Notes: generated by a model from the letters alone, not told the origin. Counted from the stretch's first letter, positions 1 through 8,457 are shown. The stretch is 54,436 nucleotides of DNA from Bacillota bacterium (GCA_023457355.1 JAEWLW010000033.1:1-54436), one strand, 5' to 3'. Made by a program: numbers and translations.

Positions 1-13
1 TTGTTTTAGCCAC
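1..13 (-). CDS. Possible start of a further leftward gene, cut by the window edge
   Basis: A GTG at 13-11 begins GTG GCT AAA ACA (MAKT). It sits behind the same stop-plus-GGCGGTGAC block that precedes the ATG at 171, with the same spacing. That repeated arrangement is the only support; four codons are visible and the product cannot be named. In other phages fibre or lysis genes come next, but this is only a guess. Confidence 0.25.
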
Positions 14-24
14 GCCGTCACCGC

Positions 25-171
25 CTATTCATACTGGATATATATAGGCCCCGAAAGAAGTTCCTGACCTTTTTCAGTGCCCATAATAACCTCCGAAGGA
101 GGTCTTACCGGCCCTCTCCATATGCCATTTACTTCCCCCACTGCGCCATTGTGGATTTCGCTCTCATTCAT
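25..171 (-). CDS. Small tail-fibre-associated protein (48 aa), C-terminus like that of the preceding fibre
   Basis: ATG at 171 follows GGCGGTGACTAT, giving a GGTGA ribosome site six bases away. The 48-residue product has no recognised domain. Its last residues, GPIYIQYE, closely match GVVYLQYE at the end of the upstream fibre gene (183-812), and the stop and ribosome site after it are also repeated. It looks like a short fibre-tip or fibre-accessory cassette. It begins 11 bases after the fibre stop and is clearly in the same operon. Function is unknown; a role in host-receptor binding or fibre trimer ending is inference from position only. Confidence 0.6.
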   Translation of the reverse strand: MNESEIHNGAVGEVNGIWRGPVRPPSEVIMGTEKGQELLSGPIYIQYE

Positions 172-182
172 ATAGTCACCGC

Positions 183-812
183 CTATTCATATTGCAGATA
201 CACCACGCCGGTGGTCAGCGCCGTGCTGCCCGCCGTCATTGCGCCGGTGCCCGCATAGATGTTGCGCACCTGCGCGGTGCCTAACGTCGCCTGCGCGCTC
301 GCATTCGCCAGTACCTGCCCGGCCAGTGTGCCCGCCGTCACCTGGCTGGCCGCGTGTGTGTGCGAGGCGGGTGCTTTGCCGTCCGCCGTGGTCTGGGCCG
401 CAGCAGCAGCATCAGCCGCATCGTCCGCCGCCGCTTGCGCAGCGGCTGCGTCGGCTACGGCGGTGTCGGCGGTGCTCTGTGCTGCGGTGACTGCAGCCTG
501 AGTCGCCGCACCAATATTTGCAGGCGTAATACCCAAAGCGCTGCGGGCCGCGCTTGCAGTGGTGCCACCCGTGCCGCCGCGCGCGATGGGCAGTGTCCCG
601 CTGGTAATATTGCTTGCATCATGGTTATGCGACGCGGAAGCTCCGCCCAGATTGGCTAGGGCGGAAGCCGCATCTGCCGCACCGGTGCCACCCATATTAA
701 CAGGTAACGGATCACCAGTCAGGCACTCGGGCTTTGTGACGGGATAGTGTATTTGCGTGTTGCCTTCTGCATCCTTCGTTTGGATGAGCGAGTTAACTTC
801 CGTTGTTGCCAA
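183..812 (-). CDS. Tail fibre protein with GGTGG and Ala-rich repeats
   Basis: 209 aa, start TTG at 812 behind GGAGGG. The protein is rich in Ala, Gly and Thr. It carries phage-fibre repeats around residues 38-95 (NMGGTGAADAASALANLG and ARGGTGGTTASAARSALG), paired SHNHDAS and SHTHAAS motifs of the kind that bind metal in long-fibre shafts, and an Ala-rich, probably alpha-helical coiled segment at about 100-145. The C-terminus is VVYLQYE. It lies directly after another fibre gene and last-but-one in the visible late operon, where Mu-type phages keep adhesion proteins. Probably part of the distal fibre; the receptor is unknown. Alternatives are a fibre-shaft adaptor. Confidence 0.8.
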   Translation of the reverse strand: MATTEVNSLIQTKDAEGNTQIHYPVTKPECLTGDPLPVNMGGTGAADAASALANLGGASASHNHDASNITSGTLPIARGGTGGTTASAARSALGITPANIGAATQAAVTAAQSTADTAVADAAAAQAAADDAADAAAAAQTTADGKAPASHTHAASQVTAGTLAGQVLANASAQATLGTAQVRNIYAGTGAMTAGSTALTTGVVYLQYE

Positions 813-824
813 TTCCAGCCCTCC

Positions 825-1664
825 TTACTCTAAAACCTGAAAAAACAGATCGCCTGCTTTAAGCCCGGACGGCGTGTCGGCCTGCGCGTAAATCACCGGC
901 ATGGCGATATTGACTGCTTTGCCGCTGACCGTTTGTGCCGTACCGTTGACCTTGACCGTCTCGATCACGTTGGCCTGCGCGCCGGTCGGCGCGTGCGCGG
1001 ACTGGCTGTGCGTATAAGCCGTATCCCATTGGCCGGTCTTGGTACTGGTGATCGTATCCAGCACCGCTTTGTTGTTGTGGCTGTGGTTGCCCTCGGAGGC
1101 GGCATTAACCTTTTGCTGCAGCGCGGTGTCCAGATCGCTTTCAGATACTTCATCTTTGCTGGCCAGCGCACCGGTCGGCACAGGGATATCCACCGCTTTG
1201 CTGCTCGGCGTAAGTGCGGCACCGTTGACCTTGACCGTCTCGATCACGTTTGCCTGTGCCCCGGCTGCAATGGCATTGAGCTTGGAAAGCAGCGCGTTGG
1301 TAAAGTCGTTTGCCGACAGTCCTTTACCGGCCACTTTGTCGACCTTATTGCCGATGGCCGCATTGAGCGCCGCCACAACATCCTCATTGTCGGCGATGTA
1401 ATCCGCAATCTCTTTGAGCGTATCATAGGTGGACGGGGCACCGTTGATCAGGTCATCCACAGCGGTGGCAATCGCGTCGGCGACATCGCTCTGACTGGCC
1501 TTGTTGTTTAAAGTACTGATGATTTCCGCAAGCTTTACAGCCAGCGTTTTTTCGATGCCGTCGTCATCGAGCGTGATATTATCAACGTTAGTGCGCACCA
1601 TCAGGTCGGTGAGGATGCCCTCCACATAGGCGCGCAGGATTGCATTTTTGATCGGATTTGCCAT
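825..1664 (-). CDS. Tail fibre / side-fibre protein
   Basis: 279 aa from ATG 1664, which has an AGGGAGGG site just upstream; longer starts up to 1730 lack one and overlap the previous gene. The N-terminal region (MANPIKNAILRAYVEG) probably joins the baseplate side. The middle (about 60-115) has the YDTLKEIADYIADNE motif seen in many phage fibre shafts. A GAQANVIETVKVNG segment occurs twice, near residues 135 and 235, and SHNNK/THSQS stretches lie between. This arrangement is typical of trimeric fibre shafts. It is followed after 12 bases by a second fibre gene. Confidence 0.82.
   Translation of the reverse strand: MANPIKNAILRAYVEGILTDLMVRTNVDNITLDDDGIEKTLAVKLAEIISTLNNKASQSDVADAIATAVDDLINGAPSTYDTLKEIADYIADNEDVVAALNAAIGNKVDKVAGKGLSANDFTNALLSKLNAIAAGAQANVIETVKVNGAALTPSSKAVDIPVPTGALASKDEVSESDLDTALQQKVNAASEGNHSHNNKAVLDTITSTKTGQWDTAYTHSQSAHAPTGAQANVIETVKVNGTAQTVSGKAVNIAMPVIYAQADTPSGLKAGDLFFQVLE
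943..1250. repeat. 29-bp exact direct repeat within the fibre gene (943-971 and 1222-1250)
   Basis: The same 29 bases, starting CCGTTGACCTTGACCG, occur at 943-971 and 1222-1250 in the same reading frame and encode the duplicated VIETVKVNG segment. The copies are 279 bp apart start to start, a multiple of three, so recombination between them would remove 93 codons and keep the frame. Confidence 0.9.
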
Positions 1665-1680
1665 TTGTTGTCCCTCCCTG

Positions 1681-2034
1681 TTATCGGATTGTGAAGCGTA
1701 AAGGATCGTCGCCCTCGGCAGCGTCCGCATTGGTTACGGCGAGGGTCTGCCCATCCAGCGCAACGTTGAGTCCATCCCCGGGACTATTCTCCAAGGCCAG
1801 CAGGCCCGGCCCCGACGCACCAACCGGCTGCATCCAGATATACGGGCCGGGATCGTCCGGCTCGGTTTCGGTGGTGTAAAAACGCAGAGCCGTTTCCGCA
1901 GCAGATTGGGCACCGGCAATGCCTTGCTCCATTTTATTGAGGTGGGCAGCGTCAACCGGCGTACCCTGTGTATAGACCTCGCCGGTGATCGGGTCTTCTT
2001 CGTGGTCGACCCATATTGTTTTTTCATAAGCCAT
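1681..2034 (-). CDS. Hypothetical phage tail/fibre-connector protein
   Basis: 117 aa from ATG 2034 (an ATG at 2037 is also possible; GGCGGTG lies just upstream). The start MAYEKTIWVDHEEDPITGEVYTQGTP, and PVDAAHLNKMEQGI which follows, resemble N-terminal segments of fibre and adhesin proteins in phages of Firmicutes. The HLNKMEQGI motif commonly marks the junction of a short head domain and a coiled coil. It lies between the tail proteins and the fibres and overlaps the stop of the preceding gene. Probably structural; exact role unknown. Confidence 0.7.
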   Translation of the reverse strand: MAYEKTIWVDHEEDPITGEVYTQGTPVDAAHLNKMEQGIAGAQSAAETALRFYTTETEPDDPGPYIWMQPVGASGPGLLALENSPGDGLNVALDGQTLAVTNADAAEGDDPLRFTIR

Positions 2035-2036
2035 CA

Positions 2037-2333
2037 TTACACCGCCTTCTCGGAAAATTGATGCAGAAATGCCACATAATATTTCTTGCCCGCCGGTTTG
2101 AGAATACTGCGATTGCTCACACTGATAAGGTCACCGTCCGTATCAAACAGCTTGATGTTAGCAATTGATCCGCTTACAGCGGGCGCGATTTCAACAAAGG
2201 AGCGCACTGTGCTGCCGGATGTGACGGTGGTCACTGTGGCCTCCTGCTCAACCCCGCCCAGCTCAAAGGTTGCTGTGATCGCCACGCTGTCTGCAAACCG
2301 GGACATTATCTTTGTCAATTTAGTTGATATCAT
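2037..2333 (-). CDS. Hypothetical tail protein, beta-rich
   Basis: 98 aa from ATG 2333, with AAGGAGCGGAGAAAT directly before it; this start overlaps the upstream stop as ATGA, a sign of translational coupling. The sequence alternates short hydrophobic and Thr/Ser stretches (VAITATFELGGVEQEATVTTV), suggesting a beta-sandwich. No catalytic motif is seen. Its place between the gpI-like tail protein and the fibres suggests a baseplate-fibre connector, but that rests on position alone. Confidence 0.7.
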   Translation of the reverse strand: MISTKLTKIMSRFADSVAITATFELGGVEQEATVTTVTSGSTVRSFVEIAPAVSGSIANIKLFDTDGDLISVSNRSILKPAGKKYYVAFLHQFSEKAV

Positions 2334-2944
2334 ATTTCTCCGCTCCTTGGTGGATATTGTCCACAACGGAAGGTGCCGCACAGCGGCATATACCATTGGC
2401 CAAACACAATCGACTGCATGATCTCGATGCCCTGCGCCGCCTCGACACCATAGTTTGGCATGGCGCTGGCCTGCTTGACCTTACAGACCTCCTGATCGAT
2501 CAGCGCCAGATCGTTAATCGCGCTGCCGGTACCGCGCAGCCAGACTAAAAACTCGGCCCATTTTTCGGGATCATAAAGGTAATACGGCTCTACGCGGCTG
2601 CCACTGTAGCCCAACGCGTCGACGGCCAGCGCGACCGCCTTGTGCGTCCCGGCCTGCCGGGCGATCTCGCCCTTCAGCAACAGCCGGGCGCGCCACGCGG
2701 CGTGGGTTTCGCCGGTCAGTCGGGGCATATTGCGCTCGGTGGCATGCAGCTGCAGCGTGGCGTCGTCACAGGTGGCAAGGCGCTTTTGCTTACGCACCCA
2801 GATCAGATCACGCTTGGCCTCGTCAAACAGCCCCCCGACCACCTGCGCAAAAATGTTCCACTGGTTGACTGCCTCGGCGATTTTCTTGAGCGGCATCGGC
2901 AGCAGATAGTAGATATAGTCACCGAAGGTCTTGAACGGCTTCAT
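2330..2944 (-). CDS. Baseplate wedge / tail protein I-like (Mu gp48-like)
   Basis: 204 aa from ATG 2944 behind GGGGGTG; the previous stop TAG is at 2948. The protein follows the gpJ-like gene, where Mu has gp48 and P2 has gpI. Visible features are the N-terminal YIYYLLPMPLKKIAEAV, followed by a helical region with LIWVRKQKRLATCDDATLQLHATERNM-type sequence. A charged RLTGETHAAWRARLLLKGEIAR block is characteristic of this group and lies near residues 75-100. It should link the baseplate wedge to fibres. The family assignment is by gene order and this pattern. Confidence 0.75.
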   Translation of the reverse strand: MKPFKTFGDYIYYLLPMPLKKIAEAVNQWNIFAQVVGGLFDEAKRDLIWVRKQKRLATCDDATLQLHATERNMPRLTGETHAAWRARLLLKGEIARQAGTHKAVALAVDALGYSGSRVEPYYLYDPEKWAEFLVWLRGTGSAINDLALIDQEVCKVKQASAMPNYGVEAAQGIEIMQSIVFGQWYMPLCGTFRCGQYPPRSGEI

Positions 2945-2947
2945 CAA

Positions 2948-4087
2948 CTACACCCCCTCGACCGTTATTGTCAACTCGCCGAGCACGATGACCTTATCGG
3001 CTTCCAGCACCACATCAATGCTGGGCGTTGTCACGATCACGTTGCGCAGGATGTTGATGCCCGCGCGCAGGCTGTAGATCAGATCGCTCACCAGCAGCTG
3101 GTTAAGCTGTCGATCAGCGGACATGGCCAGCAGCTGCGCTACGATGCCCTCGGCGGTTTCGGCGATGCCATCCGCGCTGAGGTACTGCGGCACCTGCAGC
3201 GTGACGGCGATATTCTGCGGAACCACGGTGGACGATTTCACCAGCAGATTATCATATGGCCCCTTGATAGCATTGACCGCCGTGGTAACGTCGGCCAGCA
3301 GCGCCTCGGATGCCTCTCCTGCGGATGAGGTCACAATGATGTCCACCGTGCCTTGCCCGCGCGGATGGCGGTCGTCCACCTGCGCGATCAGCACGCCGGT
3401 GACCGCTTCAGCGGCAGCCTTGTAGCTGTCGGCGGTTGGGATCAACGCCAGCGACGCCCACGCATTGAGCACCCGCGCCCGGAAGGTTTCAAGGTTTTCG
3501 AGGTCGGTACCCTCGCGGGTGATCCAGCCATCGCCGTTGGTGATGCTGATAATATCCGCACCGCTCTCCAAGTTGATCAGCGTCTTGGTGATGGTGCCCG
3601 GCGCGCAGTTATAAGCGCTGCCCGCGTACTCGGCCTCGACAGGCACATCGCAGGCCAGATCACCCAGCTTAAATATAGTTGCCGCCGTGACTAAAAAGCA
3701 GAGGGACGCCCCGTTGACGTCGTAGTCGGTTTTAAACACATGTCCGGCCTTGATCTTGACCGCCTGCGTGCTGGTGGGGCGGGTGAGCGTAATCTTGCCT
3801 TGGGTCTTGGTTGCCGCCTTGCGCGTTATGCTGTAGTCGGCTGCGGAAAGCTCCAGCCAGCCCTCGGCAGCATGGGACACAAACAGGTTGTTGAGCATCG
3901 ACCGCGCCAGCGTCTTGAGTTCAAGATATATCTGTACGATCGTCTTGAGCAGCATGTAGCCCACCGAGCCGCTTTTGATGTTGGTTATCGTAAACCCCGC
4001 CGCCGAGAGCTTGCTTTGCAGCGACAGGATGGTCGCATCCAGCGTCGGCACCGGCAGGTACTTGTCTAAAAAGTCCTTGCTAATCAA
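2948..4087 (-). CDS. Baseplate J-like protein (Mu gp47-like)
   Basis: 379 aa, TTG start at 4087 behind GAGGTGAT. It has the features of the gpJ/gp47 wedge family: an N-terminal helical part with the IVQIYLELKTLARSMLNNLFVSHA pattern (about 50-75), then WLELSAADYSITRKAATKT, and a C-terminal half ending in repeats of I-D-V-V beta strands. Length fits the family. It overlaps the gp25-like gene by 8 bases and is followed immediately by the gpI-like gene. Role: wedge subunit that links hub and fibres and triggers sheath contraction. Confidence 0.9.
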   Translation of the reverse strand: MISKDFLDKYLPVPTLDATILSLQSKLSAAGFTITNIKSGSVGYMLLKTIVQIYLELKTLARSMLNNLFVSHAAEGWLELSAADYSITRKAATKTQGKITLTRPTSTQAVKIKAGHVFKTDYDVNGASLCFLVTAATIFKLGDLACDVPVEAEYAGSAYNCAPGTITKTLINLESGADIISITNGDGWITREGTDLENLETFRARVLNAWASLALIPTADSYKAAAEAVTGVLIAQVDDRHPRGQGTVDIIVTSSAGEASEALLADVTTAVNAIKGPYDNLLVKSSTVVPQNIAVTLQVPQYLSADGIAETAEGIVAQLLAMSADRQLNQLLVSDLIYSLRAGINILRNVIVTTPSIDVVLEADKVIVLGELTITVEGV

Positions 4088-4490
4088 CGGTTATCACCTC
4101 GATCTCCACGCGCCCGATACTGATGTCAAGCTGTGTGTTTTTAGTTGCGCCGACATACCGCCAGACGATCAGCAGGCTGACCGTATCGCCGGTCGTGACG
4201 GCCACCGTAATACTGGAGGTATCGATCTCCTCGCGGGCCGCCAGCTTGGCGCGTACCCTCTGCTGAAGCTCCAGTAGCGTCAGCTCGTCGCTTTGTGCCT
4301 GCTGGAAGTCCGGCAGGCTCCAGCCGAAAGACGTGTCATAGAACAGCTCTCCGGCTGTAGTCAGCGCCTCGATCCTGATTTCCTGTGTCAGGCAATCCAG
4401 CCCTTCAGCGAGGGAAAAATCGCCGTTGGCTTGCGGGATCGGTTGGAAGTTGTCATCCAACGCAATATCGGTGTAGGCATAAGTTATCAT
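4080..4490 (-). CDS. Baseplate wedge protein, gp25/gpW-like (Mu gp46-like)
   Basis: 136 aa, ATG at 4490 overlapping the previous stop as ATGA. The sequence LAEGLDCLTQEIRIEALTTAGELFYDTSFGWSL fits the gp25/DUF2634 lysozyme-like wedge fold, in which a conserved glutamate pair and an early GD.sL.eG motif are typical (here NGDFSLAEG at about 22-30). It sits directly before the J-like gene, the standard pairing in contractile tails. The C-terminus is beta-rich. Confidence 0.87.
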   Translation of the reverse strand: MITYAYTDIALDDNFQPIPQANGDFSLAEGLDCLTQEIRIEALTTAGELFYDTSFGWSLPDFQQAQSDELTLLELQQRVRAKLAAREEIDTSSITVAVTTGDTVSLLIVWRYVGATKNTQLDISIGRVEIEVITVD

Positions 4491-4780
4491 CAGAGCACCG
4501 CCTCCCCGACAATGAAGGGGGCCAGCTGGCCGTAGGGCAGTACTACCACGACGATATCGTCAATATCCACCGACAGCTTTGATTTGACATTGGGAATCAC
4601 CGGCACGCTGTTATCCACCTGCAGCGCGGAGGACAGTAGCCGCAGGCTGTAGATATAAGAGGTGCCTATCTGCTGCTTGCTGATCACCTGCGCATAGTGG
4701 GCGGCGGGGTATTGGATATGCGGGTATTGCTCACCAATCATCTGCCGGAAAATGTTGGCTGCTGCATATCTGAAGCTCAT
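4490..4780 (-). CDS. Small baseplate protein, probable spike/hub accessory
   Basis: 96 aa, ATG at 4780 overlapping the upstream stop as ATGA. The C-terminal half (VDIDDIVVVVLPYGQLAPFIVGEAVL) looks like an OB-type beta barrel, and the gene lies between hub and wedge genes. In Mu this place holds gp45, the central spike, which is about twice as long and has a histidine-rich tip. No HxH tip motif is visible here, so spike is only one option; a hub-associated adaptor is the other. Confidence 0.62.
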   Translation of the reverse strand: MSFRYAAANIFRQMIGEQYPHIQYPAAHYAQVISKQQIGTSYIYSLRLLSSALQVDNSVPVIPNVKSKLSVDIDDIVVVVLPYGQLAPFIVGEAVL

Positions 4781-5538
4781 GTGCTCGCCCCCTTGAAATA
4801 GATTTTTGTACGGATAAAGCCCCTGTCGATGCTGCTGAAAATAACTTTTTGTACCGTGAAGGTACCGCTGAGCTGCGGATGGGAAAGGGCAAATTTAATG
4901 GAGTGCTTGATCTGCGGCACCGACACGGTGGTCAGCACCCAGAGGCCGCCCTCCTTGGTGAGCGAGACGATGTTCTTGCCATATTCAAATAGCATCATTT
5001 CGCTTTGTTCGGGTGGGCTGTTCCAGCGATACGCCCCGTCCTGCATATAGCCGGTGGCGGCGATACCCCAGTGGTGGTTAATATCCTTAATGGCCTGCAG
5101 CGCCTTGATGCCCACGACCGGATAGGTTTTAGCAGGGTAAACGGTATCGGCGGTGACCACCTCGGTGATGCCCGCCATGCGGCAGCAGGTGCGTACAACC
5201 TCCTGCGGCGTCGCGTTGACAAAGGCGTGGTTGACGGGCGTGCCCGCCAGCCGGATCGCGGCGTCGCGCAGGCGCAGCTCCTTGATGCTGCCGGTGGCGG
5301 CGCTAAAGTCGGTTGTGAGCAGGCCGTCGAACACCTTGGTAAAGCTGCCGCTGTAGCCGAGATAGACACGGGCGGCGTCCAGCTTTTTGAGTGTCATCGC
5401 GTCGCCCAGCGGCGACGTAAAGCGTACAGTCGCCCAGTCCGAGTCCGACGCGGCGTCGGAGCAGACGGTAACCGCGACGCCTTTTTTAAACGTGTAGCCG
5501 CCCAGCTGCACCGCAACCTGCGGATAAAAGAGATCCAT
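4777..5538 (-). CDS. Baseplate hub protein (gpD / Mu gp44-like)
   Basis: 253 aa from ATG 5538. Visible: an N-terminal beta domain with a late-control-D-like start (VAVQLGGYTF ... VTVCSDAASDSDWATVRFTSPLG), a central helical part with TPQEVVRTCCRMAGI (about 113-127), the segment typical of hub domains, and ALQAIKDINHHWGI near 150. It is shorter than classical gpD (about 350 aa). It lies between the tape-measure region and the spike/wedge genes. Role: central hub that holds the spike and seals the tube end. Confidence 0.78.
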   Translation of the reverse strand: MDLFYPQVAVQLGGYTFKKGVAVTVCSDAASDSDWATVRFTSPLGDAMTLKKLDAARVYLGYSGSFTKVFDGLLTTDFSAATGSIKELRLRDAAIRLAGTPVNHAFVNATPQEVVRTCCRMAGITEVVTADTVYPAKTYPVVGIKALQAIKDINHHWGIAATGYMQDGAYRWNSPPEQSEMMLFEYGKNIVSLTKEGGLWVLTTVSVPQIKHSIKFALSHPQLSGTFTVQKVIFSSIDRGFIRTKIYFKGAST

Positions 5539-6086
5539 TACTCCATCTCCTCCCAGAACACCGGGCTGCTGGTTGTCTTGTCAGCTATCTTGGGGGCCGC
5601 CCCGCGTGAATCGTTTAGGTAGCCCCGGTAATCTTCGCTTAGCTGCGGCTCTGAGGTGGTGCTGACGCCGAGCGTGGCCGTAATCACCATGGGGATGTAC
5701 TCCCAGAGCGTCAGCTTGGCGGCGTACTGGTCGCTCTTGTTGGTTTTGTTAAACTCAAAATCCTTAAACAGCACAGTGGTCAGGCCGATGGCAGCCGCCT
5801 CGCTGCAGACCAGCAAAAGCGGCTGCGGCACCGTCTGCCCGGTAGCCTTGTACATCGTGTTGATGCGCGTGAGCTTTTCCAGCGCCGTTTCGCTGGCGGT
5901 GGCGTCGACGATCAGCTCGATGGTGACCTTGCTGTCCTCATAGCCGACCGGCTGCTTAGGCTTGACCGCCGAGCCTTCCACATCGACCTCGTCGATAGCG
6001 GCGCTGGATTTAATATCTATTTTTTTGACCAGTCCGGGCAGCGTCAGGCCGCCCAGCTTGATGGTCTGATCCTCGCTAAAAATCAC
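5538..6086 (-). CDS. Tail protein between tape measure and hub
   Basis: 182 aa, GTG at 6086 with GGAGGGAT seven bases upstream. No domain recognised with certainty. The first 60 residues (IKLGGLTLPGLVKKIDIKSSAAIDEVDVEGSA) and YEDSKVTIELIVD look like a tube-like beta fold found in distal-tail or tube-initiator proteins. In Firmicute contractile tails a LysM or tube-initiator protein normally lies here. It ends with a flexible Ser/Thr/Pro tail. Role as tube/hub connector is inferred from position. Confidence 0.7.
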   Translation of the reverse strand: MIFSEDQTIKLGGLTLPGLVKKIDIKSSAAIDEVDVEGSAVKPKQPVGYEDSKVTIELIVDATASETALEKLTRINTMYKATGQTVPQPLLLVCSEAAAIGLTTVLFKDFEFNKTNKSDQYAAKLTLWEYIPMVITATLGVSTTSEPQLSEDYRGYLNDSRGAAPKIADKTTSSPVFWEEME

Positions 6087-6089
6087 GCG

Positions 6090-8393
6090 CTATCCCTCCA
6101 GTGCAATATCCGGGTCAATCTCCACGTTGCCGTTGGTTTCGTCCTCGATCTCCATGAGCAGGGCCTTGAGCTTTTGAAGTGTTTCTATGTCCTTCAGGTC
6201 GATCGCCAGTATCAGCTTTTCGATGATCGTCTGCCGACCGCCGCCTGAACCACTGCCAGAGCCGAATGCACCGCCCGTTTCGCCGGTTAGGTCGAGCGCC
6301 TTTTCCATTGTGCGCGCCGGAACGTCCGCGGTCTGCTGCATGCCCTCGTCCCACGTCGTAAACACGCGGGAGCCGGACAGTGTCAGGTCGGAGAGCGGCC
6401 CTTCCTTGGCGTCGCTAAACGGCAGCAGGTTGCGCATTTTTTGCAGCACGCCGGTGACGGCTGCGACGGGCTTGTCAACCATGCTGAGTATGCCACCTGC
6501 AAAGGCGTCAATCAGCCCGGCACCTGAGTCCATAAACCATTGCGGCAGGCCGGTGAAAAAGTCCTTGATGCGCTGGATGCCGTTAAAAAAGGTCTCAGTG
6601 ACGTTGCCCCACAGGCTGGCCATGTACGGCCCGATCTGATCCCAGTTGTTGATGATCCACAGCGGGATACCGATGAACGGTACAAACGCCATGAGCGCGT
6701 ATTGCAGCCAGTCCGGCAGCGCGCCGAACCAGTCTCGCACCTGTTGAAAACCGTCCGAAATACCGCCGACAAACATGCTCCATTTGTCTTGGCACCACGC
6801 CGTCACCGCGTCCCAGTTGCGCCACAGCGCGATCAGTGCGACGATCAGGGCAATGATACCAACGACGATCCACGTTACAGGGTTGGCCAGCAGCGCCGCC
6901 GTCCACGCCCAGGTGCTGGAGATCAGGCCGGGGAGCGCAGCTGCCGCCGAAGTGATGCCCTGCCGCGCCCAATTGATGATGCCGATGGCCGACGCTTTCA
7001 GCGGAGCCAAAAGATTAAAGAAGCCTTGTTTCATAATCACCAGTTTGTCGCCCGTAAGCATCATGGCGATACGGGCGTAATCCGTGCCATCCTTAAACAG
7101 TTTCCACGCCAATTTTGCAGTACCAATGGCCATTGAAACACCCGTTATAGAAAGCTTAGTTGCACCCAAAACGGTTAACATTGTGCCAAACGCCACAGCA
7201 GAATACATCAAAATACTCGTAAGGTGGGCGTGTTCTATAGCAAAATCAGAAACAATTGTTGCTCCTTTATTCATTGATCCCATCATTTGCGTGAAGGTAG
7301 GCAGCATTGCATTCCCAATGGTCTCCAGAGTACCCTGCACTTTTTGTTGAAGTAGTTGCCAGCTTTGGCCCGGAGGGGCGTTGATGGTGTTGGCCATCTC
7401 CTCGGTGATCTTCATTCCTTGGCCCATCGTGTCGTACAGTGTGAGGATATTGCTCTGCAGGTCGTCTATGTTGCCGTAGAGCAGTTCAATGAGTTTGACC
7501 GCTTCGACGGTGCCAAAAGCCTTTTGTAGTTGCACCTTGTCGGCGGCGGTCATCGTCTCGCCAAACTTGCCTTTTAACAATCCGAGGATTTCCGGCATGG
7601 CCTTGAGCTGGCCGTTGGCATCGGTAAACTTTAAGCCCAGCTCCTCACCGGCTTTGGCGGCGTTATTTAAAAACGCCGTGTATTTTACACCTGCCTCGCT
7701 GCCACCCATGGTGGCCTGCAGCATACCCAGAATGGAGAGCTGCTCCTCCAGCGGCACATTGGCGCTGGTGGCCGAGCCGCCGAGCGCCGAGATGGCCGAC
7801 GCCATCTGAGATCCATTGGTTTTGAACTGTTTCACTGACTGCGCAATGCCGCCCGAGAACAGCTTACCGAATTCCAAGTCGGAAAGATCGGCATAATAAT
7901 CCTTGTAGATGCCATAGCCGGTGGCGAACAGGCTGGTCATTTCACCGACAGTTGCCTTGGTGGCTTTGGCGGTGACGCCCGCGATGTTGGTGTATTCGGC
8001 AACCGCCACGTCGTTGAGCGAGGCGATACCACTTTTGATATCGTAGGCGGCGCTGATAAATTCGGCTTTGGTTGTCCCGGCCCACGTGTCGGAAAAGCTT
8101 TTGGCGGCAGCCTCCACCTCGCCCAGCGCCTCGACGCCCAGCGAGGACAGTTCCGCGAGAGCGTCCTGCGTGTCATAGATGGCTCGAACAGGAGCCAAGG
8201 CGCTGTTGGCAATTTGGGTGCCAGCCCCGATCAGGATGGTGCTATCTCTTACTGCTCTCGACACTTCGGCGCTATAGGACTGAAATGACGATGCAGATTT
8301 ACCGACTGCGCGCTGTATCTGCGCGGCGGGGGCTGAAACGTTATCCAGCATACTGACCAACAGAGAAAGCTTATAAATGGATTCCATTCCCAT
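6090..8393 (-). CDS. Tail tape measure protein
   Basis: 767 aa from ATG 8393 behind AAGGGGGTGAG. It is the largest tail gene and sits between the chaperone pair and the baseplate genes, as expected. Residues about 60-360 carry a TP901-type domain with LFATGYGIYKDYYADLSDLEFGKLFSGG. Hydrophobic helices follow at about 390-530, including AALLANPVTWIVVGIIALIVAL, which suit membrane passage during DNA injection. The C-terminus has a DALNKMRNLLPFSDAKEGPLSDLTLSG-like motif (LPFSDAKEGPLSDL near 680), conserved in Mu-type tape measures. It sets tail length and probably opens the inner membrane. Confidence 0.93.
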   Translation of the reverse strand: MGMESIYKLSLLVSMLDNVSAPAAQIQRAVGKSASSFQSYSAEVSRAVRDSTILIGAGTQIANSALAPVRAIYDTQDALAELSSLGVEALGEVEAAAKSFSDTWAGTTKAEFISAAYDIKSGIASLNDVAVAEYTNIAGVTAKATKATVGEMTSLFATGYGIYKDYYADLSDLEFGKLFSGGIAQSVKQFKTNGSQMASAISALGGSATSANVPLEEQLSILGMLQATMGGSEAGVKYTAFLNNAAKAGEELGLKFTDANGQLKAMPEILGLLKGKFGETMTAADKVQLQKAFGTVEAVKLIELLYGNIDDLQSNILTLYDTMGQGMKITEEMANTINAPPGQSWQLLQQKVQGTLETIGNAMLPTFTQMMGSMNKGATIVSDFAIEHAHLTSILMYSAVAFGTMLTVLGATKLSITGVSMAIGTAKLAWKLFKDGTDYARIAMMLTGDKLVIMKQGFFNLLAPLKASAIGIINWARQGITSAAAALPGLISSTWAWTAALLANPVTWIVVGIIALIVALIALWRNWDAVTAWCQDKWSMFVGGISDGFQQVRDWFGALPDWLQYALMAFVPFIGIPLWIINNWDQIGPYMASLWGNVTETFFNGIQRIKDFFTGLPQWFMDSGAGLIDAFAGGILSMVDKPVAAVTGVLQKMRNLLPFSDAKEGPLSDLTLSGSRVFTTWDEGMQQTADVPARTMEKALDLTGETGGAFGSGSGSGGGRQTIIEKLILAIDLKDIETLQKLKALLMEIEDETNGNVEIDPDIALEG

Positions 8394-8409
8394 ATTTTGT
8401 CTCACCCCC

Positions 8410-8437
8410 TTGCATTTTGGTTTTTAATTGCTATACT
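8410..8437 (+). promoter_or_regulatory. Promoter-like site for the rightward small membrane gene
   Basis: TTGCAT (8410-8415), 16 bases, then TATACT (8432-8437). The -10 is good and the -35 is weak. It lies in an AT-rich gap and points opposite to the late operon, so it could serve the 8458-8718 gene in a lysogen. No start site has been measured. Confidence 0.45.
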
Positions 8438-8457
8438 AAAAATAGGAGGGATGTTTT

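Noticed and set aside
183..1664. Diversity-generating retroelement or Mu-type invertible G segment at the fibre genes
   Set aside because: No reverse transcriptase, template repeat, invertase gene or inverted repeats seen in the window; only direct repeats were found.
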